64,000 bases of DNA, taken from NCBI GenBank assembly GCA_963932145.1, contig OZ010580.1, positions 33,623,167 through 33,687,166 on the forward strand, given 5' to 3'. The notes below the pieces were generated by a model. That model was not told the origin of the DNA and made no database searches. It saw nothing but the letters and a program-made list of their open reading frames with translations. The first letter of the stretch is position 1, and the number at the start of each line of letters is the position of its first letter. The position numbers and the translations under genes are program-made. Of the stretch, positions 1-11,080 are shown in pieces. Source of the stretch: Acanthosepion lycidas (Eukaryota; Mollusca; Cephalopoda; Sepiida; Sepiidae).

Positions 1-470
1 AGTCTCCTTATATTTGGCCATGATTTAATAACTAAATATCCAAGTATTACATGACTGCAAGATAATATAAATGGAGTGACTACATGATATATTAAGGAAG
101 CCACATAACAATTTTTGTCAAGACTAGTAAATTTTCAGAACAGAAATTTGAATTCAAACTGCTGTAAAATTCTAGAATGATCTCTCCATTGGAGAGTGTG
201 TGGACGTCCCTTCTTCATAGGGCATCAAAATCAAACAGCTCTTAACAAGCTTCTGACAGTTTCTGAGCTCTTAATAATATAAAAAACCAACCACAATAGA
301 TACCACACTTAAATTTATTCAGTTTAAAGTTGACCAACACAAACTGTCATTTTAAAATTGACCTTCCATCAAAAATAAAAATAAAAACATCTCAACGATG
401 TAATTAAAACAACTGTAACAAAGCCATTCAGCTTGTGTGAATTCAATAACATAGCTCTTTTTTCTTTTTT
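1..470. other. No gene seen
   Basis: AT-rich sequence without a recognisable coding or repeat feature. Confidence 0.6.
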
Positions 471-474
471 TCAA

Positions 475-830
475 AGCATTTCAACCCAAGCAAGGCGGAA
501 AGCCACTAGCACGCAAGAGGTTACAGAGAGTTGAAACTAGAGCAAATAGGCGTGATAGAGGAAAGGATGAAGAGAAGGATAAGGGATAGATCAGGGTATC
601 TGGAGATGTCGATTGACATTACATTTGAATAGTTGGAGATTATAACTATCAGGGAAACAGGAAGAGGGGAGGGAGTTCCACAGGCGAGAGGTGCGAGACA
701 TGAAGCTATTGGAGTAGAAGAGATTGCTACATTTAACAGTTTCGACAGTGAAAGGGTGTGAGTGAGATGCCAGCCTAGTAGAATGCTTAAATTCATGAAA
801 GATATTACAGCTATCTTTCAACACTCCAAG
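475..830 (-). mobile_element. Jockey-like LINE, 3' fragment
   Basis: Minus-strand translation gives the C-terminal end of the main LINE reverse transcriptase family here: ThrArgLeuAlaSerHisSerHisProPheThr, then LWNSLPSSCFPDSYNLQ and FKCNVNRHLQ. A 3' UTR follows ending in a ttgcttgggttgaaatgctt motif and an A-rich tail near 480-460. It is a 5'-truncated insertion, broken into two frames. The same tail occurs on both strands through the window, so it is a dispersed repeat rather than a host exon. Confidence 0.8.
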
Positions 831-1264
831 GACAAGATATTCTATAATAAAGATTGTCTGTTTCTCTCCCGAGAAATTATATTAATTTATGATGATAATG
901 AAGAATGGCATCAAAAAGTTTTAGATGGAATATTTAACATATTAGACGAAAATAACTGAGAAAATTTCCTTAATAAAGTGTACATTTATGTGCCCAAACT
1001 TGATTTCTTAAGGTTTAATGTAAGCACTGAGAGTTTTTTACTTTCTATTTATAAAATTAATACTGAAATCATTTGTCTCTCCTAAATTCAGTGTAAATTT
1101 CTGGATGTAATCCATTTCTACCATAAACGAAACTTGAATTATGCAACAATTATATTGATTCTATCAGAATGCATGTCTTTATCCCTTTCATCTTCATTCA
1201 AATTAACAGACACATAAAAAATTCTTTGATAACAATGCGACATAATTGCTCTAGCACAACCACA

Positions 1265-1500
1265 ATCTAGTTACAGATTTTGGGAAAGGTATGAATCCTC
1301 TTCTTCTCGTCCGCAGCTATGGGTAAATAGCAGGACAGACCAAGTTCTATAGCCTTAGATGGCAACTGGTTTACCACAGAAAGAAATGGCAACCTACTGT
1401 GGGAAAAATCTATCTTGTCAGTCATGTATCAAAAGATACATGATTGCCTGTGTATCACTCATGGCACATGACTAACTGAACTAGTCACTGATGGTAGTCA
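1265..1500 (+). mobile_element. SINE body, same family as 32036-32228
   Basis: Plus strand carries gggaaaggtatgaatcctct, cgcagctatgggtaaatagc, aggacagaccaagttctata, gatggcaactggtttaccac, agaaagaaatggcaacctac and catgtatcaaaagatacatg. The same blocks occur inverted at 32036-32228, and the first block also occurs in the tails of the 5S-headed SINEs. No promoter head was recognised, so it is probably 5'-truncated. Confidence 0.75.
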
Positions 1501-1524
1501 GTAGGAAGTTAGTGTTGTAAAGCC

Positions 1525-1900
1525 TGTCCCTATAGAATTCTTTTCAAAAGAGTTGTCACAAGCCCAAACTAAAAATTCTGTATTTGACAGAGCATGAGGG
1601 TAACTTATTTAGCTGATTCACTTTTGCTACCTTTTGATAGAAGTTCACCATATGATGTTTACTGACAGACCACAAGCCATTTTGAGTCATCCACAGTTTA
1701 ACCCTTTCAGAGTAAGACCATTTGACAACAACATTTGCCATTAGTCACTAAATACATTGCTGAGATGAAACATGTTAAATGTGACCAAAATGTTGTAGCA
1801 GATTGCATGTCCAATACAGTATTTTCACTCTTGGATTTGCCAGAAATTGTAGAAGCACAGTCAAAGGATGAAGAAATTAAATCATAATTCCCAGTGTCTA
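1525..1900 (+). mobile_element. Ty3/Gypsy fossil: RNase H region
   Basis: Plus-strand translation shows pieces of the Gypsy RNase H module (PIEFFSKELSQAQTK, a MFTDRPQ-like block) and the connector leading towards the integrase (YIAEMKHVKCDQNVVADCMS). Broken, with roughly half a dozen breaks; strongly decayed and therefore old. No LTR was identified with confidence. A duplicated block follows at 1924-2535. Confidence 0.72.
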
Positions 1901-1923
1901 ACAGGATTTGTGCAATATAGTGT

Positions 1924-2535
1924 ATTATTTTTATCTTTACCCTACACCATTCATTCACAGGCATACAATACCATTGTGGTCCCTAGGTAAATGTGAAAAA
2001 TATAACAACACAACAGAAGACTTTTGAAAAGGATCAAAATTGCCCATGTAGAAAAAATAAAGTTGAGAAAAGAACTGAACTGAGCTTATTGAAGATCACT
2101 TTACCAGTAAAAGAACTGAACTAACCACAGCTTATTGAAGCTCCCTTCACCAAGCAATAAATATTACACAAATAGAACTAATATTATTTTTATCTTTCCC
2201 CTACACCATTCATTCACAGGTACACAATATCATTGTGATCCCAGGTAAATGGGGAAAATATAACAACACAATGCAACAGAACATTTTGGAAAGGGATAAA
2301 AACTGCCCATGCAGAAAAAATAAAGTTAAGAAAGGAACTGAATTGAACTGAGTTTATTGAAGTGCTTTTCACCAGACAAAGTCCTGAAATGGGTTTATTG
2401 AAACTCACTTCACCAGACAAGGAACTAAACAGAGCTTATTGAAGCTCCATTCAACAGGCAAAGAACTGAACTGGGCTTATTAAAGTCCCCTTCACCAAGC
2501 AAGAGGTATTACACCAGCAGAACTAATATTAAAGA
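1924..2535. repeat. Tandem duplication with an internal ~40-bp minisatellite
   Basis: The block starting attatttttatctttaccct at about 1924 recurs from about 2184 (attatttttatctttcccct), with shared ctacaccattcattcacagg, aaatataacaacacaa and gcagaaaaaataaagtt. Each copy ends in ~40-bp units (gaactgagcttattgaag...cttcaccag.caa): two in the first copy, four in the second. It may derive from the flank or LTR of the Gypsy fossil before it. Confidence 0.8.
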
Positions 2536-2869
2536 ACAACACAAAAATCTTGGAAAAGAGTTCTATCAGATCACAATTAGATGAAAGTATTTGTGGTCAT
2601 GATCAAATCAAAAAAGAAACAGGCAAACAACATTCAGATCATAAGTGATGTGCAAAAGAGGCAAACATAAGTGTTAGAGAAGATGTACTCCTCAAACAAA
2701 AGAAACTGGACAAATCAATAACCAATTTTGAAATGGAACCATACAGAGTTGAGAGGTTGGGTTCACAGTTGCTCCACTAATTTCCAGCTTGTATCTGTTA
2801 TAATAGAAATGTAGCATACTCCAAAAATGTTGAGTCATAAATAATTTCCAATTTTATCAACTTTATCCT
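2536..2869. other. No gene seen
   Basis: AT-rich spacer between the duplicated block and the mariner relic. The stretch 831-1264 is similarly featureless. Confidence 0.55.
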
Positions 2870-3400
2870 TCAAACAAAGTACAATTACATTTTATTCAAT
2901 TATATTCAATTTTCAATGACTTGTTTCCATTTATCACACAGCTCTTCAATATCTTTTGAGTAAAATTCTGCAGGTTTTGATGTGAAAATATTTTCAATAA
3001 CTCTTGAATCTAGTTTTCATCAGAGAAAATTTTCCTCGTCATTTTGCAGTGATTGAAAGATCATAATAATTAGTTAGTGTAACTTAGGCTGATGGGTTTG
3101 AAAAAAAACCCAACCAATTTCCAAAATTTACTCCTGGGTGGTTTCTTGATGTCTTGGGTTTTGCATTGTCATGAAAAAAAACAGCATTGTTCCTATTGAT
3201 GAACATAGAGTGCTTTTCAACCAGACTTTTATGGACAGTGACATGTTGCAGCTGCTGGACATATAAATTTGCATTTAGTGTTTATTATGTTTTAAGAACT
3301 CTAAATGAATAATACCCCAACAATCCTACCACACGCACAACATTAACTTTCTTCATGGAACTCGGTTTGTGTGGTCTGTTTTGGAGATTTATGCTTGTGA
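2870..3400 (-). mobile_element. Mariner transposase relic (C-terminal two thirds)
   Basis: Minus-strand frames give, in order, a LMLCVW-DCWGIIHLEFLK block (mariner W-D-x-x-G-I-I-H), LNANLYVQQLQH, a LVEKHSMFINRNNAVFF block, HDNAKPKTSRNHP (family HDNARPH), and a C-terminal FHIKTCRILLKRY-like stretch. Known: Tc1/mariner enzymes cut and paste DNA through a D,D34D triad whose second Asp is in HDNA. That Asp is present; the rest is broken by several stops and frameshifts. No terminal inverted repeats were recognised. A different lineage from the relic at 8279. Confidence 0.72.
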
Positions 3401-3486
3401 AGTCACTGCTTTTGTGCTGAATATTGTTATATGTTAGTGCATTCCTACAGGATCACTATTTGATTTAATACAATGATTCCTGCCAA

Positions 3487-4540
3487 ACTGTGAAATGAAG
3501 GTCGTCCTAGACAGGTTCTCCTTCAGCTTCTTTATTACAAACACTGGTTTTTCCCAATGCTCTATCTTGGGCCCTACATTGTTCCTGATCTTCATTAATG
3601 ACCTTCCTGATGTCATCAGTTCCCAAGTAGGTATCTACATGGATGACACTACTATTTATTCCTGCCTCAATAGTAAATCTGGTATCATTGACAAAACTAA
3701 CCTGGTTGCTGATCTTGAAAAGGACTTCCAATCTGTGGTTGACTGGGGCAGGAAATGGCTTGTAAACTTTAATGCCTCCAAAACTAAACTTCTCTCCTTT
3801 ACCCACCACAGAGAACCCTCCCTGCCTCCCATCAGAATAGCTGATTCCCAACTCCTCGAGAGTGCCTTGTTATGTCTGCTTGGTCTCACGCTGTCTACTG
3901 ACATGAGGTGGAATAAATACATCGAATCAATAGCTTCATCTACCGCAAAGAAAGTTGGTTCCTGTGTTGTGTCAGAAAGTTTTTCTCATCTGAGTCCAAT
4001 CTATAAATCTACCATCCGTCCTTGCATGGAATATTGCTGTCATATATGGACTGGTGTTCCTGCTGTACATCTCAAGGTCCTCAAAAAAATCCAGAGATGA
4101 ATGTGATAGGTCCTGATCTGGCTTCTAGTCTACAATTGCTTTCCTCTGTCTCTTCTACAAGTATTTTCACAGCAAATGTTCCAATTAGCTACTTTTGCTG
4201 TTTCCCAGACTGTATGAATTTAAGCAAGCTACTAGGCTGGCATCTCTATTCCACCCTTTTACTGTCAAAATGGTTAAATGTAACCATCTCTTCTACTCAA
4301 ACAGCTTCTTCTCTCACACTTCCTTTACTTGCTTCCCCCGATGACTATAATCTTCAAGTATTCAAGTGTAATGTCAATCAACATCTGACACCTTGAGCTT
4401 GTTCCCTGTCCTTCTCTGTATCCTTTCTCCAAATACACCTCTTTACTCTTGTTTTCAATCCTCTGTAACCCCTTCCATATTAGTGGCACTCCTGACTTAT
4501 TTGGGGTGAATTGCTTTAAAAAAAAAAAAAAAAAAAAATA
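3487..4540 (+). mobile_element. Jockey-like LINE, reverse transcriptase 3' half with poly(A)
   Basis: An open frame of about 200 codons (3495-4100) carries the RT core: SILGPTLFLIFINDLPDV, then IYMDDTTIYS where the family usually has a YADD box, and the thumb segments WLVNFNASKTKLLSF, CLLGLTLSTDMRWN and IRPCMEYCCHIW. After a frame change near 4095 the C-terminal segment continues to FKCNVNQHLTP, followed by a 3' UTR and a run of about 20 A (4518-4538). Known: in non-LTR retrotransposons the RT copies element RNA at a nicked target. 5'-truncated, with few frame breaks, and the longest RT piece of this family in the window. Whether its clade is Jockey proper or a close relative is uncertain. 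Confidence 0.88.
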
Positions 4541-4867
4541 GGATGGTATGTTCATTACAATTGGTTCTCCAAAACTAAAATTTGTCAACATAATACATCC
4601 ATGCAGAACTGGACACAAAACAGAGACATGTCAATCCAATCACATGGATGTCACAGAAACTCCAGTCATGAAATCAAACCAACAAAGAAAGATATGAAAA
4701 AACTGTAAGGATTATATTATGAATAAAATGTAGTGAAATCAAAACTTGAAAGCATTACAGGAGAAAAAAAAAATGTCAACATAAAACAAATTTAATATGT
4801 AAATTTCTTATGTGTCATTTCCCTTCAGGATGTGGGTGATCATGACTCTCCAAAAATTCCTGTCTCT

Positions 4868-4985
4868 TATTTTTTTTTATTTTTTTTTTAATCAATTCAC
4901 TCTAAACAAGGCAATAATGCCACTAAGACACAAGGGACTACTGGAAGTGAAAGAGAATGAAAAGACTTTAAAAGAAACTGGAAAC
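4868..4985 (-). mobile_element. Jockey-like LINE, short 3' tail
   Basis: Minus strand: the 3' UTR end (ttagtggcattattgccttg, then tagagtgaattgatt) followed by an A-rich run. It matches the ends of the copies at 3487-4540 and 42565-42770. Only the last 100 or so bases of the element are present. Confidence 0.65.
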
Positions 4986-5260
4986 CCAATCCTAAACAGG
5001 AAACAAGGGATAAACCTCTACTCCTGTTCAATGTCAGCAGGGAGTGTAAACTGTATAATCAAACCTATTTACTTCTATTGAAGAAAAAAATTAAATTAAA
5101 ATAAATAGTAAATAAAATTTCAAAGTCTAGGCAAAGACATTAGAAGTATAGAGGTAAAGTAGACTTTAGAAGGAACCGGAAACCCTATCTGAAACAGGAA
5201 ACAATAAACCTTTACTCCTGTTCAAAAGATTGAGAAGGATTATAACCAGATGATATCTAT
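4965..5260. repeat. Pair of diverged direct repeats
   Basis: The stretch around 4967-5022 (aaagaaactggaaaccca, aggaaacaa, cctctactcctgttcaa) recurs at about 5164-5226 with small differences, 198 bases apart. Probably a local duplication or two copies of the same LINE 3' UTR. Confidence 0.5.
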
Positions 5261-5264
5261 CTAC

Positions 5265-5600
5265 TTTTATGCTTGACTCTTTACCATCTCTTTGTTTCCA
5301 CTCTGCCACTGCTTCATACAAACTCATTAAGTAGGGTACTTGCTGTTTCCCTAACATTCTTCACTATGTCCTGTGAGTGTTTAATTTTCCAAGTTCTCTT
5401 GCCTCATAATATGTCCATCAAATTTCAGTTGTTTCTTTCTGATTTAAAGTATAATTGCCCCTTTTAGTTTCAATTTTCATTAGAATTTTATTGATGCTCA
5501 TGTATTCTGTTCATGGTATTCTAAGCATTCATCTGTAGAACCACATCTGTGTCACTTTGGGTCTGTTCTTCCAGCATTCATTGACATAGAATAGGATAAA
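5265..5600 (-). mobile_element. LINE reverse transcriptase C-terminal fragment (same family as 28310-29260)
   Basis: Minus-strand translation shows a decayed WFYR-MLRIP-TEYMS segment followed by GHIMRQENLEN-like and AEWKQR-like residues in shifted frames. This is the order seen in the better copy at 28399-28854 (WFYRRMLRILWIEHVSNDKV, then GHIMRKEGLENLILT). Several stops and frameshifts; an old 5'-truncated copy. Confidence 0.6.
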
Positions 5601-5849
5601 TATAACCTAACAGTTCAGAACTCTCTGTTTCTCATGGAATTTTCTTATGTCTTATTAAGAAGTGAAAATTGTGCTTAGTTTTTAAAAAGCTTTTTCACTA
5701 TTTTGATGCTGGATGTTAAAAAAAAAAAGAAAGGAAATTAAAAAAAATGAAAGGTAATGTATTGCTTCAAGCTATAAACAGTTATTATGCTTGTCTGCAC
5801 CTGCCAAAACAACCTTCCCTTTCCAGTATGGTAATAATAATGGTAACAT

Positions 5850-6060
5850 CAATCATTTTTTTTCTGGCTCCATGCTTTCTGCTAACTATAATCTTCAAAA
5901 ATGTTAATGCAATGTCAATCGCTATCTACTGTCTTCCTGATTACTCTTCTTTTGTACTCACTCCTTATTACTGTTTTCTAATTTTTCCATACCCAGTAAC
6001 TCCTTGTGTCTCAGTGGCTTTAATGCGTTGCTTGGAGTGAACTTGATTAGAAAAAAAATT
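5850..6060 (+). mobile_element. Jockey-like LINE, 3' tail
   Basis: Plus-strand remains of the family C-terminus and 3' UTR: a degenerate nucleotide match to the segment encoding FKCNVNRH, then gtctcagtggctttaatgcg, ttgcttggagtgaactt and a short A-run at 6051-6058. A small 5'-truncated copy. Confidence 0.65.
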
Positions 6061-6091
6061 TCTTTATATTTTGTCCCTACCGGCTGTTCTA

Positions 6092-6193
6092 TTAGGTTGG
6101 TGCAAAAACAATGACGTAATAATGTCGTTTTTTGACATTAAAAAATACGTCAAAAAACGATATTATTACTTCATTATTTTTGCACCAACCTAA
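6092..6193. mobile_element. Mariner-derived MITE, 102 bp, with TA duplication
   Basis: Ends are TTAGGTTGGTGCAAAA and its inverted copy, flanked by TA at 6090-6091 and 6194-6195. The interior is also palindromic (tgacgtaataatgtcgtttt and a near-inverse), so the whole element folds into one hairpin with a few mismatches. Same sub-family as 31836-31931 but older. Known: TA target duplication marks Tc1/mariner insertions. Confidence 0.93.
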
Positions 6194-7446
6194 TATTATA
6201 TTTATAATTATCTCCCTTAGATAAAAATGTCCAGTAACTTTACAAACGTCAATATTTGCCTCCCTTAGATAAACAAAAAGAATTATTCACAATTTGCAAA
6301 CATTTTTTCAGCTTAAATTTTTAATGCTAAAAAACATGCAAAATGATCTTGAAACTGTAATATTGATAAATTTATATTAACTTAATATGTTAGCAGTTTA
6401 ATTACCCTCATAATTGTAGCCATTTATTCGTTGATAATTTCAAAATTTGCATATGTTGCAATTGCAACATTGGCAAGCAAATCTTCACTTGAAGATTTAA
6501 ATTTACAGAAGTGTTGGCAACGACGAAAGATTGTTCTGATTTTAAACATATGTATTATTAATTCGCTAACTTTGAATTAGTGGATTATACAACATATTTT
6601 GCTTTTAAACCAGAAGTAAATGAATTAATGTGAAATTAGAATAGAATAGATGAACAAGTGACAAAAAAGCTGTGGCGACTAATGAAGAGCAATGGAATGG
6701 AAAACTACATCGTTAGTGTCTTGAATTCTTTAATATTTTTATGGAATTTTGTGTGAAGTTTAGTAAATTTGTGCAAGTAAGTAAAAAAGAATACAATGCT
6801 GTTTCTTACACTGTTTAATAAAATTTATTAAAATTATCTTGTTTTAAATTTTTTACAAATAGTTCTGATTTGGTCACTTGATTCTTAAAAATAAAGTAGT
6901 AAACTATACAATTCAGTTCTAATTTTGAATTTGAAGTAAAAAAAAAAGGGGTTCATTTTTCTTTTTTTTTCTTTTCTTTTACGATCTCAGGTACTTCGGG
7001 ATTTTTAAATTGATTAGTTTTAAAGTGTAGTTTGCAACTTGAACTTAATTTATATTTTTCCTTTTTTTTTATTGTACAAATCGAAAGCTGAAAGAGAGTG
7101 GAAAAATAAATTAAAAATCTAGATTTTTTAAAAAGCAGAATCGGAAATACTAGTGTTTAAAAATGTTTACTTTGTGTAAACATCCACTAAAAATAAATAA
7201 TTATCGATTGCTTTCTTGGGGTTATAAAAACGTCGATTTTAAAAATCTTCCCAAATTCATATATTGAATTTTAAAACTTAAAAAAAAGCATATTTTTTCT
7301 TTTTTTTTCTTCAATTACTGTATTTGACGGAAAGACGCACCCCAATTTTATTTTAGCAAGGCAAATCAAGAAAAAAATTAGTAAAATTATTATTAAATGG
7401 TACAGCCTAGGCTATTATTTTGGTTAAACACGCTAATCATGATTAC

Positions 7447-7449
<3 letters not shown>

Positions 7450-7505
<56 letters not shown>
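7450..7505. repeat. (TA)n microsatellite, about 28 units
   Basis: Uninterrupted TA array. A T-homopolymer of over 30 bases follows at 7592-7625. Confidence 0.97.
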
Positions 7506-7509
<4 letters not shown>

Positions 7510-7590
7510 TTATAAACCTAGAACAATACAAGGCCGTATTTGCACAAATGTGTGTATCCGGGGGGAGGGACTAGGCTTCATTCTCCATAT

Positions 7591-7627
<37 letters not shown>

Positions 7628-8114
7628 TATTATGGGGTCTATTGTCCACATTGGAGAATGTCAACAATTCCAGGGGCATATTTACTGGAGGGGACTATTC
7701 GCAACCCCCAATAATTACCAAATTATTATTATTTTTTATTTATTTATTTTTTTTTTTTTTGTCTTTTTGTCAAAATTACCGAATCTTCCGAAATTCGTAG
7801 ATTGGGTAATAATATGCTTTTTAAGCCCCACAAAGAAAATGTATTATAACTTTCCCAAATCGTCATATTTCCGTATAAATGTATGCTGAACTCGAAAATA
7901 ACATCCAAATTTTGATAACATCATAAAACCTACTGTTCTGAAGTTATGGACAATAAAAATTCAGACTCGGTCGCGTTCATTCGTCCGCTATTACGGGCCT
8001 TGTTTACATTCACTGCAGTACACTTCACTCGCGGAAGCGTAATTAAAGGCCTATTTACTGATTTTACAAGTGCATCATATGTCAAAATTTCACACACTGC
8101 CCCTCACTTGTTAC

Positions 8115-8180
8115 ACACACACACACACACACACAAAACAAAAAAAAAAACTAATATATATATATGTATATGTGTGTGTA
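8115..8180. repeat. (AC)n then TA/TG-rich microsatellite
   Basis: acacac array, A-run, then tatatatatgtatatgtgtg. Confidence 0.9.
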
Positions 8181-8278
8181 TATGTAGTATATATAATCAA
8201 ATAAAATTACCAAAATTTGCTTTTTTTTTAATATCTTACGTTACGAGAGCTTGGTCTAAGGGAGATCATTCCATATTA

Positions 8279-9235
8279 TTAGGTTGGTACAAAAAAAATA
8301 AAAATTGCTTTTATTTTAAAATATGATGTTTGTTTGTAATGAGCTATTTAATTATGTTCATATAATATACCATTTGATTTATTTTAATGGCTTTCTATTC
8401 CTTACTGGTGTTTATTTTTGGACTGTCAAAGTTAAGAATGAAAAGGTTTTATTCTTTGTGTTCCAAATGCGACAACAAAGCATTAAAAACTACTAGTTAG
8501 TATCAAACAAACATTTGGACAGGAGATGTTAAAGCACTTCTCTGTATTGGGTTAAAAATTTCATAACAGATGCGTTTTGAAGATCAGGAGGATTGTAGAT
8601 GACCTCTGATTGAGACTTATGGCCATATAAAATGGCTTGCAGAAAAGCTAAAAGTGAACTATTTAAGTAAGAGTTGTTAACATTTGCATCAAATTGTAAC
8701 AAAAATGATCCATTTCTTGATTGTATTGTGACGTGATGAAAAATAGATTCTATATGAAAATTGATATGATGTTCTGCGCAGTCGCTGAGCTAAGATGAAG
8801 CACCAAGACACTTCTCCAAACCAAACTGCATCAAAAGATCGTAGCCATTGTTTGGAAGTCAACAAATGGAATCCTCCATTACTCTCTCTTGAATCCTGGC
8901 AAAACTATCAAAGAGAAGTAATGTCAGGAAATTGACAAAATGTACTAAGAACTGTAATGTTCACATTTGATATTGGTCACTCAAAAAGGACCAATTATTG
9001 CCCATGACAATGCCTGACTGCATGTTTTGCAAATGACTTTACAGAAATTGAACAAACTGGGCTACAAAACTGTACTTCACTCATCTTGTTTACCAGAACT
9101 TTCTCTGACCACCTACCACATTTTCAAGCATCTCATCAATTTCCTGCAAGTAATGGACTTAATCAACCAAGAAGCAGCCTCAAAAATTCATTTGTTCTTG
9201 GGCTCCAGAATCTCATGCTGGTTTTGTAAACATGC
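8279..9235 (+). mobile_element. Mariner transposase relic with a TIR related to the MITEs
   Basis: The left end TTAGGTTGGTACAAAA follows a TA (8277-8278) and differs by one base from the MITE ends. Plus-strand frames then give NDPFLDCIVT, a decayed DEK-ILYEN block, a KLHQKIVAIVWKSTNGILHY-like block, SLLNPGKTIK, a KGPIIAHDNA block with the second catalytic Asp, MTLQKLNKLGYKTVLHSS and TYHIFKHLINFLQ. Known: this order matches Hsmar1/SETMAR-type mariner transposases (D,D34D). The third Asp falls in an LTT where SPTD is expected, so the triad is broken, and there are many stops and frameshifts. No right TIR was found; the match fades at about 9235. Confidence 0.82.
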
Positions 9236-9592
9236 ATTATGGTAAAACAAGAGAACAAATAAAACAAGTACAACCTGTGAGAAGGAAGAGAAGACAAGAA
9301 TTGACAATACAGTGGATATAAGTGGAATCTCTCCTTGTAGCTAAGAGAAGTGACTTGGAAGGATAGAATTGATAGGGCTTGGAATGGATCCGTGTGTTGG
9401 GCTGGTTGACCAACGTTACTTGTGGTGGCATGAGCTTGCTGCTGATGCATTAGTTGAAACTTGCCCATTTGCCATCGTTCTCTTTCAATCATTATGAGTA
9501 GCATTCTTGAAAGTGAATGTGGAGGATTATAAACTCTTCTTTTTTTTTTCATATTTTTTCTTTGGCAGCAAAGTTCATGATTAGCTTTTATA

Positions 9593-9629
<37 letters not shown>

Positions 9630-10084
9630 GATTCATTTGCGGGCTGGTTGTGATGCTTGGAGCTTTTCTGTTTTTTCCTCCTCCTATCTCCTTTTTCTGT
9701 TTTTTCTCTCTCTCTTTTTTTTTTTCTCTCTCCTCTGTTTTTTTCTTTTTTTTTTCTCTATGTTAACCAAAAATGAATGTATTACTTCATAGCAAAATTG
9801 ATCAGAGTGGAATTGGGTGTAGTGAAAAATAAGTAATTGAAAAATTATTTTTTTTAACAATCAACATTTGCTGTACTAAGATAATCATGATATCTCCTTA
9901 TAAATTGCTCAATATACTTAGGTCTGTAAGTGGCTACTTACAGATTTGCCAACTTTTGCTTCATGTGTGTCCCCAGTTATATTTGGACCCTTGCATACTA
10001 GTTGCCGTATGAACAAACAAAACTTTACTGAAATTTATGACTTATATTAAAAGTAACCTCTTGTACTTTTCACTCTCTTCTTTT
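9236..10084. other. Unrecognised sequence plus low complexity
   Basis: 9236-9530 is non-repetitive-looking and of moderate GC, but its frames show no known domain. A small hairpin (ctgtaagtggctacttacag) is at 9924-9943. Confidence 0.5.
9595..9760. repeat. T-homopolymer and CT-rich low complexity
   Basis: A T-run of about 26 at 9599-9624, then from 9675 a pyrimidine-rich tract of T-runs with tcctcctcctatctcc and tctctctct. Confidence 0.9.
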
Positions 10085-11080
10085 CGATCATGCTACACCA
10101 TCAATGTTTTAAAGCAAAATTGCTGACTGAAGCAAGTATTATTCATGATCTTTTGTTTGCTGAGATCATGGCCACCTCAATTGAAGAAGCTCAAGCACTC
10201 ATCAATCATTTTTCTATCACTTGCAATTCATTCGAACTAACTATAAGCATAAAGAAAATTGAAGTTGTCCATCAACCAAGGCCTACACCTAAGCAGGTCA
10301 AGGGTGTAAAATAAAAACCTCCTGCACATATTTCCAATCATTCCCATTACTGTTGGCAACAACAACCTGAAGTATGTGAAATCCTTCTCGTACTTAGGAA
10401 GCAAAGTCAATTCAAGTGCCCCATTCGATAACGAGATAGCTAACTGAATATCAAAGGCAACCAATGCCTTCGGGAAGCTTAAGCATCGCCTATAGGATGT
10501 TCGTGGGATTTCACTGAAAACGAAAATCAGTGTCTATTGAGCAGTCATTCTCACCACACTTCTTTATGAATCAGAATCATGGACACTATACAGGACACAC
10601 ATTAATCAACTTGATGCTTTTCATAAACACTGATTTCATCCAATATGTGGTTATACATGGCAGAACAAAATCTCTAACCCTGATCTTTTCATCTGATGGG
10701 GTTTTGGTGGTATCGAATTCCTTCTGATGCAATCACAGTTCAGATCAGCTAGTCATGTCATTAGAATGAGTGATGATCGGATGCCAAAAATCCTCATGTA
10801 TAGCCAACTTTTTCATGGTAAGTGTAATGTAGGTCGTCCTTGAACTTAAATAAAATTTAAATGCTGCAAACATCCCTATAGAGGAGTTTGAACTTGCTGT
10901 TGAAAACTGAGCAAACTGCTATAACTAATTTAACTCAACCATCTGAGAGAATTAAGAACCAACACTAAATCTTTGGCTAATACATCAGCCAATATGGCAG
11001 TCAACCATTCAGCATGTCCCTCATGTGGATTTATTTGCAAATCCCATGCAGCATTCAGAAAAAATAAACTCTGGAGTTAT
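10085..11080 (+). mobile_element. Non-LTR retrotransposon RT C-terminal half with zinc finger
   Basis: Plus-strand frames give the end of an RT palm (IIHDLLFAEIMATSIEEAQ, usually FADD, so the catalytic Asp pair is lost), then INHFSITCNSFELTISIKK, EVVHQPRPTPK, a KYVKSFSYLGSKVNSS-like block, INQLDAFHKHCL, GYTWQNKISNPDL, QSQFRSASHVIRMSDDRMPK and SQLFHGKCNVGRP. A last block near 11000-11060 reads HSACPSCGFICKSH, a zinc-finger-like end. Known: this order is typical of animal LINEs that place a C2H2-like finger after the RT. Many stops and frameshifts; 5'-truncated. The clade was not assigned. Confidence 0.8.

Larger units (their letters stand above)
6194..8278. other. Mostly AT-rich, with an unrecognised CpG-bearing block
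   Basis: 6194-7449 is AT-rich with no recognised feature. 7506-8110, apart from T-runs, holds moderately GC-rich sequence (gaatcttccgaaattcgtag, ggtcgcgttcattcgtccgc, cactcgcggaagcgtaatta) that looks like an unassigned repeat. Confidence 0.5.

Noticed and set aside
762-959. 65-codon plus-strand frame after the first LINE tail
   Set aside because: Starts inside the LINE on its antisense strand and continues into AT-rich DNA; no domain or splice signal.
9163-9636. 157-codon minus-strand frame starting with a Lys run
   Set aside because: The N-terminus is an A-run, the rest has no recognisable domain, and its far end lies in the mariner relic.
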